Source: Clostridium beijerinckii (GTDB lineage: Bacteria; Bacillota; Clostridia; Clostridiales; Clostridiaceae). From it: a stretch of DNA of 64,000 nt. Below, one piece after another: positions 1 to 8,717 of this stretch (position 1 is the first letter of the stretch; each line of letters begins with the position of its first letter). Under the pieces are notes generated by a model. That model did not search any database. It worked only from the letters and a program-made list of their open reading frames with translations, and had not been told where the DNA came from. The DNA lies in NCBI RefSeq assembly GCF_036699995.1, contig NZ_CP144906.1, positions 3,359,001-3,423,000 on the forward strand, written 5' to 3'. Position numbers and translations under genes: made by a program.

Positions 1-157
1 GTAATTGAATACTTTTTTATGAATTACGCATAACTAATGTTGGAATATATTAAAATGATTAATTCTATTGAGTAAATTACTTAATTCAGCTCCTTCAAAG
101 GAACTTATTTCACTAGTAAATTTTGCTTTAAATATACTATGGAAGGGGAAATATCTT

Positions 158-475
158 ATGAAAAAATCTACTATAGTGCTTTTTATATTTTTATTATTAT
201 CATTTACTAATTTAGCCCAAAATGTCAGTGCTGCTCCCATAGTTCTAAATCAAGGCATTTATAATGTAAGAGATTCTAACTTAACAATTGGATCTCCTAT
301 GACAGTTAAACTTAATGATCCTAACGGCAGAGTTATTATTTTTGTTATTGACAATAATCAATACATAAGAGAACTTGCAAGGCTAGATTCCCAATCAAAC
401 GAACAAACTCTTAAACCTTTCAACTATGGCTATTCAGTTATAATTTTTGGGAATACTCCTGTTACTTTCTCCTAA
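158..475 (+). CDS. small secreted protein, paralogue of the one at 17757
   Basis: Encodes 105 aa. The ATG at 158 is chosen because GGAAGGGG lies just upstream; the open frame runs further 5' without a ribosome site. Residues 1-31 are a typical signal peptide (KK, a leucine/phenylalanine-rich core, then NVSAAP), so the mature product of about 75 aa is probably exported. The mature part begins with QGIYNVRD, has alternating hydrophobic residues suggesting a beta fold, and ends in VIIFGNTPVTFS. The same landmarks (G-aromatic-x-[VI]RD, LKP, terminal TFS) occur in the protein at 17757-18077, so the two form a family. I do not recognise a known domain; function unknown. It stands alone with its own terminator. 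Confidence 0.8.
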   Translation: MKKSTIVLFIFLLLSFTNLAQNVSAAPIVLNQGIYNVRDSNLTIGSPMTVKLNDPNGRVIIFVIDNNQYIRELARLDSQSNEQTLKPFNYGYSVIIFGNTPVTFS

Positions 476-540
476 AAACTTTCTCGATTCATATACTTTA
501 AATTTTTTCTACAATAGCAGCAATATAATTTCAAAACAAA

Positions 541-573
541 AAGCAGTAGTTTAACTTTTAATCTACTGCTTTT
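541..573 (+). terminator. Rho-independent terminator of the secreted-protein gene
   Basis: AGCAGTAG pairs with CTACTGCT around a short A/T loop, followed by TTTT, about 65 bases after the stop codon of the preceding gene. Confidence 0.7.
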
Positions 574-705
574 AAATGTATTTACTCGACAGTGAATTTT
601 ATATTTATTTCACATACTCATGTTATAAGTGAAATAGAGCATAAGATAATGCAGCCAAGTTAATGACTGCACTTAATGGGATCTAAGGTAAAAATTGAAG
701 ATAAT

Positions 706-876
706 TCAACTATAATCTTCTTCCTTCATCCCTATCTTGTCCATATTAGTTTTATCATCTTTTAAAAGTAGATCTAAAAATATTTTAGCACTTTCTTCTG
801 GAGTTGCTTTCGTTCCGCAACCTACTAGCATTATTGTTACCATCATAACAGCTAACAATAATGTAGAAATTCTTAA
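706..876 (-). pseudogene. lipoprotein N-terminal remnant
   Basis: The minus strand reads a signal peptide with a lipobox (VMMVTIMLVGCGTKA), then TPEESAKIFLDLLLKDD and stops at TGA about 36 codons after the cysteine. An in-frame TAG lies directly before the first codon and no usable start remains, so both ends are lost. The start resembles clostridial lipoproteins with a PEESAK-type mature N-terminus; the family is uncertain because most of the protein is missing. Confidence 0.6.
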
Positions 877-945
877 CTAGAGCGCCTCACTTGCTTTACT
901 CACTTTTTGCTATAAGCATACATTATAAACTATAATATAAGTTGT

Positions 946-1030
946 TGGAAAATACAGGACTCGAACCTGTGGAGCTTTTACACTCACTAGCTTAGTAAGC
1001 CAGCCCATTAAACCACTCTGACAATTTTCC
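946..1030 (-). tRNA. tRNA-Ser-like gene, anticodon ACT
   Basis: An 85-nt cloverleaf is visible. Acceptor GGAAAAT pairs with ATTTTCC. The D stem TCA/TGG encloses GAGTGGTTTAA. The anticodon stem CTGGC/GCTAG encloses the loop TTACTAA, giving anticodon ACT. A long variable arm (GAG/CTC) marks a class II, serine-type tRNA. The T arm is ACAGG-TTCGAGT-CCTGT. Oddities: the usual serine tRNA for AGU/AGC has GCT, so this differs at base 34; the base after the acceptor stem is A followed by ACA, so CCA is not encoded and the usual G discriminator is absent. It could be a functional variant or a decaying copy. Neighbours are small unrelated genes. Confidence 0.7.
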
Positions 1031-1043
1031 ATATAAGAGCATA

Positions 1044-1214
1044 TTATTTAATTGTTCTCCTTAGTAATTCATTGTACTCATTCAGTGCAAAGTTTAATCT
1101 TCTACACGCTCTAATCACCTCCACATCTAATGAATTTTCTTCATCGCCCATAATTTTGCATAAGGCTTGTCTCATTCTACTAATCATCATCTCTTTTTCT
1201 TTTAAATGTTCCAA
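1044..1214 (-). CDS. Spo0E-like aspartyl-phosphate phosphatase family protein
   Basis: 56 aa from a TTG start six bases after an AGGTGG ribosome site. The size and pattern fit the Spo0E-like family: a first helix (LKEKEMMISRMRQALCKI), a short turn, then V-x3-CRRLNFALNEYNELL. Members dephosphorylate Spo0A~P and delay sporulation. The signature SQELD is only weakly kept here (ACRRLN), so catalysis is doubtful even though the LD/LN-x3-x-Y helix is present. The gene lies 13 bases from the tRNA-like gene on the same strand. Confidence 0.6.
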   Translation of the reverse strand: MEHLKEKEMMISRMRQALCKIMGDEENSLDVEVIRACRRLNFALNEYNELLRRTIK

Positions 1215-1505
1215 ATATTTACCACCTTTACTTTTTTATTAGTATAACCTCTAAATGGTAAAATTTATGTATCACTTGTTACATAAATAGGTTGTGGCTA
1301 AAATATTCATATTATTTACATATATTCTATGTATAACCTCAGAACTTCAAATGTAATTACTTAATATGATGAACGCATGAAAGTTATATATTTCTGGATT
1401 AATAATTCCACATCTGTTTTATAACCTAATTTTCTATTGTTCTCTGTGCATATTGTTTAACATTTCTTAAGTGTATCTAATATATTAAAAGTAAATGAGG
1501 TGTTT

Positions 1506-1646
1506 ATGATGCCAAATAATGAAAATGAAATTTTTTATATCGTTGGCGCTATACTTACTATATTAGTTAATGTGCCAGAGATTGTAAGACAAATAAATAT
1601 TAATTTAAAGTTCAATGAATCTATAAAGCACCATAAAATACTATGA
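1506..1646 (+). CDS. 46-aa putative single-pass membrane protein
   Basis: ATG at 1506 follows GAGG with a 5-base gap; a second ATG comes immediately after. Residues about 9-25 (IFYIVGAILTILVNVPEIV) form one hydrophobic helix followed by a basic, polar tail. No family recognised. The call is strengthened by a strong terminator 12 bases after the stop codon. Confidence 0.55.
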   Translation: MMPNNENEIFYIVGAILTILVNVPEIVRQININLKFNESIKHHKIL

Positions 1647-1657
1647 TTAATATGCAG

Positions 1658-1692
1658 AAAAAGCGCTTAGAATAATTCTAAACGCTTTTTTC
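1658..1692 (+). terminator. Rho-independent terminator
   Basis: AAAAAGCGCTTAGAA pairs with TTCTAAACGCTTTTT (one mismatch) across a 3-base loop and ends in a T-run. Confidence 0.8.
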
Positions 1693-1854
1693 TTCCAAAA
1701 GTCGATCCATATATAATTAGAATTTTATCTTAGTTAATTACAGAATCATTTATTTTACTACCTGCTATTTTATAATAAAAAGTATTACTTCTAAATTTAA
1801 TGAAATACTGCAAAAACATATTTTCTTATTTACAATTAATAGATATCCTAACAA

Positions 1855-2022
1855 TTATCTTTTTCTTGATGATATTGGATAATTATAATCTTGGGTAAAA
1901 TGATATCTGCCTGGATTTTCTGGTTGATTTCCTGAATCTTTTTCTTCTTCAAATTCTGCCACCATATCTTGTCTTAAATGTTTTTCATAATATACTTTTT
2001 CTTTGTCGGTTAAATTCTTCAT
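1855..2022 (-). CDS. 55-aa conserved-looking hydrophilic protein
   Basis: ATG at 2022 follows an excellent GGAGGTGAT site. The product starts MKNLTDKEKVYYEKHLRQDM, is acidic in the middle (EFEEEKDS) and ends with aromatic residues (YHFTQDYNYP) and a basic tail. It has no membrane segment or cysteines. The ribosome site and lack of rare codons support a real gene; function unknown. Confidence 0.55.
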   Translation of the reverse strand: MKNLTDKEKVYYEKHLRQDMVAEFEEEKDSGNQPENPGRYHFTQDYNYPISSRKR

Positions 2023-2085
2023 ACTTGTATCACCTCCATTTTTATTGTTTTCTTTTGTATGATTAATATACTCTAGTATAAAAAC

Positions 2086-2125
2086 TGCAATAAAATAGAC
2101 ACTTACAAGTTATACGTAAGTGCCT
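2086..2125 (-). terminator. probable terminator of the chemoreceptor gene
   Basis: On the minus strand GGCACTTAC and GTAAGTGTC form a hairpin followed by TATTTTATT, about 175 bases after the chemoreceptor stop codon. Confidence 0.45.
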
Positions 2126-2300
2126 AAATTATTTATAATTAGCATTTAAAATATTGAATTACTCTAAAAAATAAATTAACTATAATCATTAGATTATTTA
2201 AATTTTATATTTAAATTGATTCCTTATCACATCTCTAGTTTGTACATCTTCGATATATATCAGCATTATTTCTCTTATAAATAAGTAATTTTTAAATATC

Positions 2301-4022
2301 TTATATTTTAAATTTAGCTATAATACTTCTTAACTCTTCAGACATTTGAGATAGAAGTTTACTAGATGAAGCTATCTCCTCAACAGATGCTAGTTGTTCC
2401 TCAGCAGCTGCTGATATTGTTTGAGTCTCATCAGCTATATTACTACTTATGTTTTTAATATTATTTACCGAATCAACAGATTCTTTGGTTCCAACAGTTA
2501 TTTCAGTGATAGAGTCTGATATTTCATGAATCTGCCTAGATATTTCTATTATCATTTGAAGGATTTCCTTAAAACTTGTTCCTGCAACATCAACAACATC
2601 TGCTCCTGTTTTAACTTCTTTTGAATTTTCATTCATAACTGCAACTGCACTATTTGTTTTATTTTGTACATCATTAATAATTCCAGCTATTTCTTTAGTT
2701 GCCTCTTGTGATTGTTCTGCTAACTTTCTGATTTCTTCTGCTACAACACTAAAACCTTTCCCTGCTTCCCCAGCCCTTGCAGATTCTATTGCCGCATTTA
2801 ATGCTAGAAGATTTGTTTGCTCTGATATACCTTGGATTGTATCAAGTATTTGTCCAATTTTCACTGATTTCTCTTCAAGCTCGCTTATAATAAGCGATGT
2901 TTCACTGGTCTTTTTCTCTATTATTTCCATTTGGTTCATTGCCTTCTCTACAGCATCTTCACCAGCATTTGCTGATATTTTCGCCTTATCTGTTAAAGAT
3001 GAAACGGATTTTGTATTTTCAGATGCTACATTTATCTTATTAGATATGTTTTCAACCACTTTGTTTGTGCTATTAGCAAAAGAAAATTGCTCATCTGCTC
3101 CATTTGCCATTGTTGTTACTGCGGATGCAACTAAATTTGATGCATCTGCTGATTGTTCAGCACTTGCTGTAAGCTCTTCAGATGATAATACTAATTGTTC
3201 AGATGTATTACCTAATTGTTTTATTAATTCAATAATGTTTTTGGTCATCTTATCTATCGCATTACTTACAACACCAAATTCACTCTTATCATTAAGACTT
3301 TCTTCTTTTATCCTTACAGAAAAATCACCTTGAGATAAAGAACCTATATATATTACAAAATCATTTAATCTCTTTGTGATACGTTTTGTTATTAGTATTC
3401 CTAATAAAATTATTAAGATTGAAGCTATAATCACAATACTTAAAAATGCTACTGTTGCAATTTTTAAATTTGTTTTATTTTGGGTGTTTATTTTTTCAGC
3501 AATTTGTCTATTGTGTTCTCCAAGTTCTACTAAATCATCTAAGAAAGCATCAGCATATGATTCAACGTTTTTCTCGTAATATTCGTAAGCTTCTTGATTT
3601 TTGTTTTCACCAGCTAAGTTTAGTGCAACTTTTCTTCCTTCCCTATATTTATCTAAATTACTATCAATCTTACTGATCTTATCAGCCTCAAAATCATCTA
3701 ATTTCATTTTTTTATAAAGAGCCATATAGTTGTTAAATTCTTCAGCACGAGTATTTACATCTTTTGTTAACTCACTATTTTCATTTTTATCAGTAGTTAC
3801 CATAATTCTAAAAATGTCAGCTGAAATAGCCCTTGCATTTACTCTAGACTCACTAAGCCATTCACTAGATAGCAGTCTTTCACTATACATAACCTCCATG
3901 CTTTTACTAGACGTTTGTAAAAAATAGTAACCAGTTATTCCAACTGCAAATAACCCTACTAAAGAGCAAATTATAAGCAAAGTTAATTTTTTACCTACCT
4001 TTAAATTATTAAGCCACGTCAT
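2301..4022 (-). CDS. methyl-accepting chemotaxis protein
   Basis: 573-aa transmembrane chemoreceptor. A short N-terminal cytoplasmic part precedes TM1 (about residues 12-34). An extracytoplasmic helical segment of about 150 aa follows (four-helix-bundle sensor type), then TM2 (about 187-211), HAMP (about 212-265) and the methyl-accepting signalling domain. The signalling tip [19 protein letters not shown] is intact, so coupling to CheA/CheW is expected. Alanine- and Glu/Gln-rich heptads around it fit methylation helices. There are no other chemotaxis genes here. The ligand cannot be predicted. Confidence 0.95.
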   Translation of the reverse strand: MTWLNNLKVGKKLTLLIICSLVGLFAVGITGYYFLQTSSKSMEVMYSERLLSSEWLSESRVNARAISADIFRIMVTTDKNENSELTKDVNTRAEEFNNYMALYKKMKLDDFEADKISKIDSNLDKYREGRKVALNLAGENKNQEAYEYYEKNVESYADAFLDDLVELGEHNRQIAEKINTQNKTNLKIATVAFLSIVIIASILIILLGILITKRITKRLNDFVIYIGSLSQGDFSVRIKEESLNDKSEFGVVSNAIDKMTKNIIELIKQLGNTSEQLVLSSEELTASAEQSADASNLVASAVTTMANGADEQFSFANSTNKVVENISNKINVASENTKSVSSLTDKAKISANAGEDAVEKAMNQMEIIEKKTSETSLIISELEEKSVKIGQILDTIQGISEQTNLLALNAAIESARAGEAGKGFSVVAEEIRKLAEQSQEATKEIAGIINDVQNKTNSAVAVMNENSKEVKTGADVVDVAGTSFKEILQMIIEISRQIHEISDSITEITVGTKESVDSVNNIKNISSNIADETQTISAAAEEQLASVEEIASSSKLLSQMSEELRSIIAKFKI

Positions 4023-4102
4023 TTTATTGTCCCCCTTATCTTCATACTAGAATCTTAAATATAATTTCATTATTATAATATATTTATTAGAATGATTAAT
4101 TA

Positions 4103-4159
4103 AAAATAAAAAAACCAACAAAAACTTAATATATTTATGTATTACTAAGTTTTAATTGG
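4103..4159 (-). terminator. terminator-like hairpin facing the chemoreceptor gene
   Basis: On the minus strand CCAATTAAAACTTA pairs with TTAAGTTTTTGTTGG and is followed by seven Ts. It would stop transcripts coming from the ABC-F gene, whose stop lies about 500 bases upstream. Confidence 0.5.
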
Positions 4160-4657
4160 TCGGTTGCACAACTAGCTCCAAATTCTCAAAGTTCCCAAAT
4201 ATAGAGAATTTTTCATTGCTTCCAATTGTTCTGTTTTATAAATACATTTACCTAATATATAGAAATATTATCATATTCATGTAAAAAAATCAATGATTCT
4301 TAACATAAATTGTCGAAATTTATTCCATGAATTTCATGATGCTTTACCATTATTTTTTTATAATGGTAATTTTTAACAGAATAAACATTCCCTATTCAAT
4401 AAAATTAATTCACTAGTGTTCCTTTAATTAATATCAATTACCTTGTATGTAGTCTTCAGGGATTGAACAATGAAAAAATCCTATGCAGAATCAAAATTAA
4501 TTCTACTCAGGATCTCCTCTTCATAATTTTATTCACTAAGTAAATCATCTATAAAAGCTATATATAAATATGAAGAACCTTAAAAATGAATACTAAAAAC
4601 TCTATTTTTTAATGTTTCTTTTCATACATTCTTATAAAATTTTTGAGTAATATGATA
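4160..4657. other. gene-free stretch
   Basis: About 500 bases with stops in all frames. A minus-strand stretch near 4480-4520 reads YEEEILSRINFDSA then a stop, which could be a decayed gene, but I cannot assign it. A small hairpin (ATTACCATTATAAAAAA...TAATGGTAA) lies near 4346-4372. Confidence 0.4.
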
Positions 4658-6211
4658 TCATTTATTAAAGCACACCCATTCTTCGCAGTCCCATATATCT
4701 GTAGTAATATCTTTATAAAATTCCGGTTCATGACATACTAAAATCATGCTTCCTTCATATTCCTTTAACGCACGCTTTAATTCATTTTTAGCATTAGTAT
4801 CCAGGTGATTTGTTGGTTCATCTAGCACTAATACATTTGTATATTCATTAATAAGTTTACATAATCTGACTTTAGCCTGCTCTCCTCCGCTTAATATATT
4901 GATAGGGCTATCTATATGCTGCCTTGTTAATCCACACCTAGCCAATTCTCTCCTTACCTCAGTTTGAGTTAGGTGAGGAAAATCACTCCAAACATCATAT
5001 AAAACTGAATTAGTGCTATTCCATGCAATTTCCTGCTCAAAATATCCTATTTTTCTATGCTCACTTAAAGTAATTTCACCATTTATAGGTTTTAGCATTC
5101 CAAGTAAGGTTTTTAGCAGAGTTGTCTTCCCTAAGCCATTAGCTCCTGTTACTGCAATTTTTTGTCCTCTTTTCATTTTTAAGTTTAAAGGTTTGCTTAA
5201 AGGTCTGTTATATCCGATAATCAAGTTGCTTACTTCAAAGATTATACTCTCTGGCATTTTTACAGTTTTAAAATTAAAATGAGGTTTTATAATTTCTTTT
5301 TTTATTTCTATTCTTTCAATCTTATTAAGTTTCTTTTCTCTTGATTTAGCTTGCTTTGAAGTTGAGGCTCTTACTTTATTTTTTCTTATATAATCTTCAA
5401 GCTTCGCTATTTCATTTTGTTGTTCCTTATATTCAATCAATCTCTGCTCTTTACGTATTTCGTATAGTTTAATAAAATAGTCATAATTTCCTTCATATCT
5501 TGTTAGTGTTTTGTGCTCAAGATGATAAACTACGTTTACCACATTATTTAAAAAAACATTATCATGTGATACTAATATAAATGCATTTTCATAATTAATT
5601 AAGTAATTTTTTAGCCATTCAATATGTTCTTCATCTAAATGATTAGTCGGCTCATCCAGTAATAAAATATCTGGCTTTTGCAAAAGTAATTTAGCAAGTA
5701 AAATTTTAGTTCTTTGCCCGCCACTTAAAGTTGAAACATCTTTATCCAGAAGTTCCTTAATTCCAAGACCTACCGCAGTTGCCTGTATTTTAGAATTAAT
5801 GCTGTAAAAATCATTTTTATCTAATATTTCTTGCATGATAGCAATTTTATTTAAAGACTTTTCCATATTTTTCTCACTCATATTTTCAAGATCAATATAT
5901 AAACTATTAATTTTGCTTTCTATATTAAATAAATTAGCAAATGCTTCTTTTAGGAAATTTAATGCATTAATTCCTACTTTCAAATCAACCAGTTGATCCA
6001 TATAACCAATGCTGAATTTATTATTCCATTCAATGGTACCTTTATCTGGCAATATTTGATCCGTAATGATTTTCATAAAAGTCGATTTTCCTTCCCCATT
6101 AGCACCAATAAGTCCAATATGCTCTCCTTTTAATAATCTAAAAGATACATCATTAAATAATATCCTATCCCCAAATGAATGACTCATGTTTTCAATTGTT
6201 AAAATACTCAT
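4658..6211 (-). CDS. ABC-F family ATPase (YkpA/YbiT-like)
   Basis: 517-aa soluble protein with two ABC nucleotide-binding domains and no membrane segment. Walker A motifs are GANGEGKST (about 37-45) and GANGLGKTT in the second half. Signatures are LSGGQRTKILLAK and LSGGEQAKVRLCK, and each half has a LLLDEPTNHLD-type Walker B. The linker between them is basic and helical (KNKVRASTSKQAKSREKK), as in ABC-F proteins that bind the ribosomal E site. By overall pattern it is nearer the housekeeping YkpA/YbiT group than the Lsa group at 51616. A hairpin in its leader (6305-6358) may attenuate it. A role in translation or drug tolerance is inference. Confidence 0.88.
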   Translation of the reverse strand: MSILTIENMSHSFGDRILFNDVSFRLLKGEHIGLIGANGEGKSTFMKIITDQILPDKGTIEWNNKFSIGYMDQLVDLKVGINALNFLKEAFANLFNIESKINSLYIDLENMSEKNMEKSLNKIAIMQEILDKNDFYSINSKIQATAVGLGIKELLDKDVSTLSGGQRTKILLAKLLLQKPDILLLDEPTNHLDEEHIEWLKNYLINYENAFILVSHDNVFLNNVVNVVYHLEHKTLTRYEGNYDYFIKLYEIRKEQRLIEYKEQQNEIAKLEDYIRKNKVRASTSKQAKSREKKLNKIERIEIKKEIIKPHFNFKTVKMPESIIFEVSNLIIGYNRPLSKPLNLKMKRGQKIAVTGANGLGKTTLLKTLLGMLKPINGEITLSEHRKIGYFEQEIAWNSTNSVLYDVWSDFPHLTQTEVRRELARCGLTRQHIDSPINILSGGEQAKVRLCKLINEYTNVLVLDEPTNHLDTNAKNELKRALKEYEGSMILVCHEPEFYKDITTDIWDCEEWVCFNK

Positions 6212-6304
6212 ATTTTACATCTCCTTGTGTCCTCATAATAAATGATATCATCATGTAATATGAAGACCAAGTTTAAGAATAAATCTGTAATGTTTATAAT
6301 CATT

Positions 6305-6358
6305 CTGAAAAAAGGCACATTCTCCATAGCAATGACTGTGAAAAATATGCCTTTTCTT
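6305..6358 (-). terminator. terminator or attenuator hairpin before the ABC-F gene
   Basis: On the minus strand AAAAGGCA pairs with TGCCTTTT, with an inner CACA/TGTG pairing, followed by a T-run. It directly follows the HTH gene stop and precedes the ABC-F start by about 95 bases. It may end the HTH transcript or attenuate the ABC-F gene. Confidence 0.65.
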
Positions 6359-6364
6359 TTATAT

Positions 6365-6640
6365 TTAAGTAGAATTTTTTTGTTTCCTTATTATTCTTCT
6401 AATACTACCTTCAGTTAAAAAATACTGTTCAGATAAAATTTTAACGGACATTCCAGATGAATACTTATTAAAAATTTCTTTATCTCTTACACTAAGGTAT
6501 CTTTTAGTCTCAGTATTTTCTCCCCATGATTTTTTATTTTCATTTTTTCTTGGTATATAGATATATCCACCATCTGTATATTTTTGAATTAGTTCAATTA
6601 TATTATATGGCAGTATATTTTGTGCTTTTTCATATTTCAT
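6365..6640 (-). CDS. small HTH protein, CD3324-like
   Basis: 91 aa. The N-terminal half has the pattern ILPYNIIELIQKYTDGGYIYIPRK followed by a conserved W (KKSWGENTETKRYLSVRD). The C-terminal half is a helix-turn-helix (KILSEQYFLTEGSIRRIIRKQ). This arrangement matches small clostridial Mor/CD3324-type DNA-binding proteins. Targets are unknown. A long stem-loop (6681-6766) lies in its upstream region. Confidence 0.65.
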   Translation of the reverse strand: MKYEKAQNILPYNIIELIQKYTDGGYIYIPRKNENKKSWGENTETKRYLSVRDKEIFNKYSSGMSVKILSEQYFLTEGSIRRIIRKQKNST

Positions 6641-6680
6641 AATTTCTTCGCTCCACTCTACATTTAATATCTAAATGAGA

Positions 6681-6766
6681 ATGCAAAGACCTATTATAAT
6701 ATGAAAAACTTAATGTTGATATATTGGCTCCAGGCAAAAGTTTTTCACATATTATAATCTTTGCAT
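6681..6766. repeat. long imperfect inverted repeat
   Basis: ATGCAAAGA, ATTATAATATG and AAAACTT on the left arm pair with AAGTTTTT, CATATTATAAT and TCTTTGCAT on the right, enclosing a loop of about 20 bases. It lies 45 bases upstream of the HTH gene. Confidence 0.7.
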
Positions 6767-6914
6767 GGAGCTAACTACTATTACTAAAAACATAATGAAT
6801 TCACTTCCTTTTCATTCTATAATATTATATCACAATAACTTGTGTCAATTTTGACGCTTTGAGCCTCAAATGTAATTCGTATTCCTAAATCATCAGAAAA
6901 TACTTCATTATAAT

Positions 6915-8132
6915 TTAACTCAACTTACTAAAAACATAATCAATATCTCTGGTTATTTTACTATCTATAAATCCATTATCCATCATACTCTTTAGTATTT
7001 CCATAGCCTTTTTGTGGCATAATCCCTCTCTATATGGTCTTTCCTCCGTAAGTGCCTGATAGATATCAAGACAAGTCATAAGGCGTGAATTAAAATCTAA
7101 TTCTTTTTCTGTCATACCACGAGGATATCCTTTTCCATTTAACTTTTCATGATGATTTGAAGCCCATTCAGTAATATCCTCAAATCCTTTTATTTCTTGA
7201 AGGGCTAATCTGGTATACTCCGGATGTTTCATTATAATTTTAAATTCCTCATCAGAAAGTTTATCAGGCTTGTCTAATACATCATTAGGCACTGCTAGTT
7301 TACCAATATCATGAAGATCGGCTGCAATAATTAACTTCATCTTTTCTTCCTTCTCTAAATTATAAAAATCTGACATAATAGCAACCTTTTCTGATAAGCC
7401 TTGAGAATGTCTTTGGGTATAGCTAGATTTAGAGTCAATAATTTTTGACAACACATTAGTTATACTATGAATTTCTTCAAAAGATAACTCTAAGCTATGC
7501 TTTGGAATTTCTTTTTTTAACGCTATACTAATAAAACTTTTTTCTAAGTTCTCCCAAAACTCCCCATCCCCAGCAACTTTTAAAAATGCCTTAACAATTC
7601 TTGAAGGAAATGATACATTTTCTTGATTTCTTACAAATTCACAAACTTTATTTTGCATATCGTGATTATTATTCTGTAAATCAAAAGTTTTTTCTAAAGC
7701 ATCTGCAATTGCTATAATTTGCGACATTAATGGAATCTCTTCTCCCTTTAAGTTAAAGAATCCTGTACCATCATACCTTTCATGATGATACTTAATTATG
7801 TTTTTCACATTAGTAAGCAATGGATAATTTTTAATATTTCTTTCGCCAATTGTACAATGTTCTTTTACACCTTCTAATAATGCTGCATTTTTTAATTCTT
7901 TTGTAGCCAATTTTTCATGCAGGCTATATTCACTTAATCCATTGTCATGAAGCATTGCAAGTGCAGCTACATCGTGTAGCTCTTCAGAACTTAGCCCCAT
8001 TTCCTTAGCGATACTAATTGAAATATATGCAGTTCTTTTTCCATGATTAGATGGCATCCCGAGAATATCCATCTCCACAAAGTCTAAAGCAAATGAAACA
8101 GCCATTAAAAACTCATTTAACCTAAATAACAT
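6915..8132 (-). CDS. tandem HD-GYP c-di-GMP phosphodiesterase-like protein
   Basis: 405 aa made of two HD domains. The first (about 25-150) has HGKRTAY, MLHDNG and YHHERYDGTGF. The second (about 235-400) has HSQGLSEK, DLHDIGK, HPEYT, NHHEKLNGKGYP and DIYQALTEERPYR, a full HD-GYP set of metal and GYP residues. HD-GYP enzymes hydrolyse c-di-GMP to GMP. The first domain has GTGF in place of GYP and may be regulatory or have another substrate. There is no receiver or membrane segment, so control is probably through partner proteins or ligand. Related signalling enzymes lie at 26032-37440. Confidence 0.88.
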   Translation of the reverse strand: MLFRLNEFLMAVSFALDFVEMDILGMPSNHGKRTAYISISIAKEMGLSSEELHDVAALAMLHDNGLSEYSLHEKLATKELKNAALLEGVKEHCTIGERNIKNYPLLTNVKNIIKYHHERYDGTGFFNLKGEEIPLMSQIIAIADALEKTFDLQNNNHDMQNKVCEFVRNQENVSFPSRIVKAFLKVAGDGEFWENLEKSFISIALKKEIPKHSLELSFEEIHSITNVLSKIIDSKSSYTQRHSQGLSEKVAIMSDFYNLEKEEKMKLIIAADLHDIGKLAVPNDVLDKPDKLSDEEFKIIMKHPEYTRLALQEIKGFEDITEWASNHHEKLNGKGYPRGMTEKELDFNSRLMTCLDIYQALTEERPYREGLCHKKAMEILKSMMDNGFIDSKITRDIDYVFSKLS

Positions 8133-8280
8133 AATTCTCCTCCTTATTACACTAACTTTATCTTTCGTATAAAAATATTTTATACTATTTCCGGTACTTT
8201 TACCACAAAATTAGTACCTTTACCAATTATGATATCTATTGTTATATTTTTGTCCCAGTTTCACTATATTTTTAAAAAAT

Positions 8281-8332
8281 ATAAGACTACCTCTATAAGT
8301 ATGCATTAAACACCTTATACAAGTAGTCTTAT
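8281..8332 (-). terminator. terminator of the BFD-like gene
   Basis: AAGACTAC/GTAGTCTT with inner TATAAG/CTTATA form a long stem, followed on the minus strand by TATATTTTTT, about 50 bases after the BFD-like stop codon. Confidence 0.65.
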
Positions 8333-8383
8333 AGTATATATAGCATTTTTTATTTCTAATGTGCTGTACGTAGTTATGAATTT

Positions 8384-8563
8384 CTATTTTCCTAATAATT
8401 CATCAACTAGTGCCCTATTGTTTTCTACGCAATGCCCACAGCCAGTTCCAACTTCAGTTTTTTCTTGAACTTCTTCAAATGATTTTGCGCCATTAGCAAT
8501 AGCATTCTTTATGTCTTTTACTTTAACATTTTTACATCCGCATATTACTTTATCATCATCCAT
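8384..8563 (-). CDS. BFD-like [2Fe-2S]-binding protein
   Basis: 59 aa with AGGAGG-type ribosome site and ATG at 8563. It carries the four-cysteine pattern of bacterioferritin-associated ferredoxin-like domains: CGC at residues 8-10 and GTGCGHC at 39-45. The fold is a small helical [2Fe-2S] carrier, often passing electrons in iron or redox metabolism. It is a stand-alone domain rather than a fusion. The next gene downstream on the strand is the HD-GYP protein, which shows no obvious link. Confidence 0.85.
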   Translation of the reverse strand: MDDDKVICGCKNVKVKDIKNAIANGAKSFEEVQEKTEVGTGCGHCVENNRALVDELLGK

Positions 8564-8717
8564 TATATTGCCTCCTTAGTTATTATTAGCTTAAATATAA
8601 AGCTTTTTACACAGAATAGTTTTAACACTTTTATTTTTATTATGTATACTAATATTGAAATTCAAAGCATACGTAACCCAAAATTCAATATTAATATTTT
8701 TGGTGTAAAAGCTTTGA

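Noticed and set aside
1361..1460. Minus-strand frame reading TENNRKLGYKTDVELLIQKY, reminiscent of a transposase C-terminus
   Set aside because: Only about 30 codons, no further similarity on either side and an A/T-rich background; not enough to call an IS remnant.
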